Source of the DNA: Aliiglaciecola sp041538045
GTDB lineage: Bacteria; Pseudomonadota; Gammaproteobacteria; Enterobacterales; Alteromonadaceae
Reading direction: 5' to 3'
Length of the DNA: 64,000 nt
Assembly (NCBI RefSeq): GCF_041538045.1
Contig: NZ_JBGOSE010000016.1
Location: 1-64,000, forward strand
Positions 61,403 through 64,000 of the stretch are shown here, in pieces. The notes under the pieces were generated by a model. The model did not search any database. It was not told the origin of the DNA and was given only the letters and a program-made list of their open reading frames with translations. The stretch's first letter is position 1. Each line of letters starts with the position of its first letter. Position numbers and translations under genes: made by a program.

Positions 61403-62161
61403 ATGAATTTCTTAAAAGTAATATTATTATTAATCATATCTGTTAACTCGTATGCTGAAGATAAAAAAATTGAAAATATTTTCACGTCAAACCATATTAC
61501 TGGGTCAATATTAATTGAATCACTTGATGGTAAAGTGAAGTATCAATATAACGTAGATGATACAGAAAGCTTCGTACCAGCATCTACTTTTAAAATTCCT
61601 AATACACTTATCTTTTTAGAAGAAGGTCTAATTAAAGATCAATTTGAGGTTATTAAATGGGATGGTAAAGAGCGTGAATATGCATCATGGAATAAAGATC
61701 AGACACTTGAAAGTGCTTTCCAATATTCATGTGTATGGTGTTATCAACGTTATGCAAAACAAGTAGGCGATGAAAAATATCACGACTATTTGCGCAGGTT
61801 TGATTATGGAAATTTTCTAACTGGTGATGATATAACTCGCTTTTGGTTAGATGGTGAATTAAGGCTCTCTGTTAAAGATCAAATAAATTTTTTACGTAAA
61901 GTATATTCTGAAGAGCTACCTATACAAAAGGGGCATATTAGAACTCTCAAAAGAATAATGCTGTCAGAAGAGAATAAAAACTACAACATTTGGTCAAAAA
62001 CAGGGTGGTCTGGAAAAGATGGATGGTATGTCGGTTACCTAGTCTCAGGTAATGAAACATGGTTCTTTGCCAATCATATTGAAATAAATAAAAATTCAGA
62101 TTTAACTTTTCGCAAAAAACTTACAATGGAAACACTTAAGGAGTTAAGTATTATTAAATAG
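61403..62161 (+). CDS. Integron cassette 3: class D (OXA-type) beta-lactamase
   Basis: A 252-residue protein with a signal peptide (MNFLKVILLLIISVNSYA) and all class D active-site motifs at proper spacing: S61-T-F-K64 (nucleophile serine and the lysine that is carbamylated), S109-C-V111, Y135-G-N137, W148 in RFWLDGEL, and K199-T-G201 followed by WSGKDGWYVGY. It should therefore be a periplasmic serine beta-lactamase hydrolysing penicillins. Its spectrum cannot be read from sequence alone. It is AT-rich, has no visible promoter of its own, and is bounded by attC sites, so it is a genuine cassette. The Shine-Dalgarno is weak. Confidence 0.92.
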   Translation: MNFLKVILLLIISVNSYAEDKKIENIFTSNHITGSILIESLDGKVKYQYNVDDTESFVPASTFKIPNTLIFLEEGLIKDQFEVIKWDGKEREYASWNKDQTLESAFQYSCVWCYQRYAKQVGDEKYHDYLRRFDYGNFLTGDDITRFWLDGELRLSVKDQINFLRKVYSEELPIQKGHIRTLKRIMLSEENKNYNIWSKTGWSGKDGWYVGYLVSGNETWFFANHIEINKNSDLTFRKKLTMETLKELSIIK

Positions 62162-62167
62162 CAATAG

Positions 62168-62185
62168 GTATAACAACACGCCCTG
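62168..62185 (+). other. attC: Left part of attC site 3, interrupted by the IS
   Basis: Core GTATAAC (62168-62174) followed by AACACGCCCTG, identical from 62169 to the left part of attC 1. The insertion point relative to this core is the same as in copy 1. Confidence 0.7.
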
Positions 62186-62201
62186 AGGTGGACCGCAAGC
62201 G

Positions 62202-63470
62202 CTAAAGCCTGCTATCCACCGCAAATTTCAGCAACGGTGAGCCTTTACTTTTCAACGCTGTCAAATAGGACGATTCGTCATATGCGGTCCTTGTTTTCCA
62301 ACACCTAAATAGTATCCGTATCCACTTAAAAGCCAGTGACCTGATGATGGTGTTATGTGGCTTTCCTTTGGCTTCTTGTTGCCGGTAATACGCCTTTGCC
62401 CAAAACGAATAACGTACAGATAAACCCGCCCATTCAACAAACGTTTGCCGTAAAAACTTGGTACATGAATATCGCCAATGTATCCATTCCTTTTTTCCGC
62501 TACGTTCCGTTACAGGCGCAATACCTGCGTATTTTTGTATTTCTTCAGGCGAATTATAACGGTCACGATTTGAGCCCATTGCCGCGAGTAAACGAGGGGC
62601 TATTTGTGGGCCTGCACCTGGCAAACTATCAAAAATAAATCGGTCATTATGCTGTTTGTAGAGCGTTTTAATCTCATCATCAAAGCGTTCAATGGAAAAC
62701 ATGAGCTGTTTAAGTTGGGGAATGAGGCACTCAATAAGAAGTAAGTTTGGCGCAATGACTGCTTCGTCATTGGTGAGTGCTTCGGCTTGTTTGATTTCAT
62801 GGATACGTTTTTCATTTACCTCAGAATAACGTGAGTTATGCAGGTTAAAGAAATCAATAAACGACTGCTTTCTGGCTCTCTTTGCTTGTGCGAGTGATGG
62901 CCAACGTGAAATAAAATCGCAGAATATAATGGTATCCCTTTCTTTAAACCAATCAAGCACATGGGGATAATAATTCTTCAGTGTTGTGGTAATTCGATTG
63001 GTTAAATCAACGCGTTCTTGTACCAGCTTGCGACGATATTCAACTAATTGAGATAGCTTTCTAATCACTTCTGATTCGGGGGTAATGACCTTTAGTTTGT
63101 CCATGTGAAGTTTTAGAATTTCGGTCTGGATAGCGGCATCGGTAGGATCATCTTTTGCACCACTTTGCGTGAACGTTTCTCGATATCTAGCCACACTTCT
63201 GGGGTTAATGGGAAATAAAACGATATGGTTAAACTTGCTCAATGCATAAATAAGTGGTCCTTTTTTAAGCTCACATGCAACGGCAACGAGCTGACCTTTA
63301 TATCGCGCTCTTAAGTCGTTTGCCCAAGCGTTAATGTGCTTGGGCTGAGACGAAATGACACTAAAACATTGGCTATTTGTACGGCAATTTAGTTCACAAA
63401 TGTCGTGTTTACGATCCGCCCAGTCGATACCGATGAGCGCTGCAAAATTAGAAACTTCAAAGGCTTTCAT
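62202..63470 (-). CDS. IS110-family transposase (copy 2)
   Basis: A 422-residue protein identical to the transposase of copy 1, with an intact DEDD domain and Transposase_20 domain and the same AGGAGGCC start signal. Both copies look functional. Confidence 0.93.
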   Translation of the reverse strand: MKAFEVSNFAALIGIDWADRKHDICELNCRTNSQCFSVISSQPKHINAWANDLRARYKGQLVAVACELKKGPLIYALSKFNHIVLFPINPRSVARYRETFTQSGAKDDPTDAAIQTEILKLHMDKLKVITPESEVIRKLSQLVEYRRKLVQERVDLTNRITTTLKNYYPHVLDWFKERDTIIFCDFISRWPSLAQAKRARKQSFIDFFNLHNSRYSEVNEKRIHEIKQAEALTNDEAVIAPNLLLIECLIPQLKQLMFSIERFDDEIKTLYKQHNDRFIFDSLPGAGPQIAPRLLAAMGSNRDRYNSPEEIQKYAGIAPVTERSGKKEWIHWRYSCTKFLRQTFVEWAGLSVRYSFWAKAYYRQQEAKGKPHNTIIRSLAFKWIRILFRCWKTRTAYDESSYLTALKSKGSPLLKFAVDSRL

Positions 63471-63721
63471 TATTGGCCTCCTAAGCGTAAAGTTAGAATT
63501 GGAATATGGTGGTAAATTTGTTTCTTCGCAGGTCTTATAGATAGTCGGTGCGACGACATTCCCTGAGTATGCGTAGTGAAACAAGTGACTTCTGTTGATT
63601 CGAAAGTCTTGTTATGAGCATCAAATGCTATCGCTCAAATATTCGTGATCAACAGAAGCATATTCCACCGATTAATGAGATAGGTAAACTGATTAATTAA
63701 TGGAACGGTCAAACTATAAGT
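63471..63721 (-). ncRNA. Candidate guide RNA region of IS copy 2
   Basis: The same 250-base structured non-coding end as in copy 1: stem arms at 63589-63599 and 63648-63658. See copy 1 for the reasoning. Confidence 0.4.
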
Positions 63722-63806
63722 TGCTTAAACGGACACGTAACAGTTGGCTGCGGCTCGTACCTCGCGCATTTTAGCCAACGTTACTTAGCCGCTTAGCAAG
63801 GCGCTA
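63722..63806 (+). other. attC: Right part of attC site 3
   Basis: CTTAAACGG, the inverted arms AGTTGGCT / AGCCAACG, then GCAAGGCGCTATGT. The terminal core reads GCTATGT rather than GTTRRRY, so this site may recombine poorly. Confidence 0.6.
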
Positions 63807-63824
63807 TGTACTGAGGGAATATCT

Positions 63825-64000
63825 TTGAGTAAAGTCGTAATCTTCGGAAATTCGGGCTCTGGTAAATCAACATTAGCAAAAGAGTTAGCGTTGAAAAATA
63901 ACTTAGCTCACTTAGATCTTGATACTGTGGCATGGAAACTTATTTCCCCACCAGAGCGGTTATCTATTTCAGAATCCAGTAAATCGATAAATGACTTTTT
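63825..64000 (+). CDS. Integron cassette 4: P-loop NTPase, cut by the window end
   Basis: The first 58 codons of a protein starting MSKVVIFGNSGSGKSTLAKE: a beta strand, a Walker A loop GNSGSGKST (residues 8-16) and HLDLDTVAW, as in the adenylate/shikimate-kinase-like AAA_18 group of small nucleoside or metabolite kinases. The start is TTG with GAGGGA 7 bases upstream, right after attC 3. The substrate cannot be inferred. The frame is open at the edge. Confidence 0.7.
   Translation, partial: MSKVVIFGNSGSGKSTLAKELALKNNLAHLDLDTVAWKLISPPERLSISESSKSINDF

Larger units (their letters stand above)
62186..63721 (-). mobile_element. IS1111-type insertion sequence (IS110 family), copy 2, inserted in attC
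   Basis: Apparently identical to copy 1 over 62169-63720 and in the same orientation, lying in the attC behind the beta-lactamase cassette. The identity implies very recent transposition. The two direct copies could recombine and delete or amplify the 3224-base unit that contains cassettes 2 and 3. Confidence 0.85.

Noticed and set aside
58962..63721. The two IS copies with cassettes 2 and 3 as a composite transposon
   Set aside because: IS110-family elements do not use paired ends for composite transposition. Each copy is explained by separate insertion into attC.

Overview
The window is a chromosomal segment of a gammaproteobacterium of about 40% GC, most likely from Alteromonadales (a Glaciecola/Paraglaciecola/Alteromonas-like marine bacterium). 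The evidence is the gene order (yrdA-aroE-hemF-tsaC-smg-dprA-def-fmt-rsmB-trkA; polA-spf-engB-cytochrome c4-yihI; gyrB-recF-dnaN-dnaA | rpmH-rnpA-yidD-yidC-mnmE-mioC; oriC-mnmG-rsmG-parAB-atp operon), Dam-type GATC clustering at the origin, and a chromosomal integron. The placement is by synteny and protein family only; no search was run.

Layout. (1) 1-7.0 kb: a leftward rrn-type promoter at the extreme left edge, a gamma carbonic anhydrase, then a leftward operon lysM-dprA-smg-yrdD-tsaC-hemF-aroE-DUF1488. (2) 7.2-13.4 kb: rightward def-fmt-rsmB-trkA, then three envelope proteins (DUF2780, a small secreted protein, a TraT-like lipoprotein). (3) 13.7-26.8 kb: trkH, polA with a short Spot 42 RNA behind it, engB, cytochrome c4, a probable Csr-type regulatory RNA, yihI, DUF2489, tag, glyQS and a lipoprotein. 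(4) 27.2-49.4 kb: the replication region. gyrB-recF-dnaN-dnaA reads left, rpmH to the dnaT/dnaC-like pair reads right. A decayed polyol-utilisation locus and a DUF4097 gene between REP/BIME arrays follow, then an oriC with 18 GATC sites and DnaA boxes, mnmG, rsmG, parA and parB. Two parS sites lie inside recF. (5) 49.8-56.9 kb: the complete F1Fo ATP synthase operon atpIBEFHAGDC. (6) 57.0-64.0 kb: a CBS-domain protein, then a chromosomal integron: a leftward integrase gene with a LexA box, an attI region, and at least four cassettes reading right (small membrane protein; unknown membrane-anchored protein; class D beta-lactamase; P-loop protein cut by the window end). Two apparently identical IS1111-type (IS110 family) insertion sequences sit at the same position inside two attC sites.

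How the parts work together. The core supports replication initiation (DnaA, DnaN, RecF, GyrB, DnaT/DnaC-like proteins, oriC), segregation (ParA/ParB/parS), protein synthesis (Def, Fmt, RsmB, RsmG, MnmE, MnmG, TsaC, GlyQS, L34, RnpA), membrane protein insertion (YidC, YidD), potassium uptake (TrkA/TrkH) and energy (ATP synthase).

Most notable points are the integron with an OXA-type cassette and attC-targeting IS copies that carry a structured non-coding end (candidate guide RNA), the csrC-position RNA, the shortened Spot 42, the deletion chimera of a sugar-binding protein with a mannitol dehydrogenase, and the BIME arrays around the origin.
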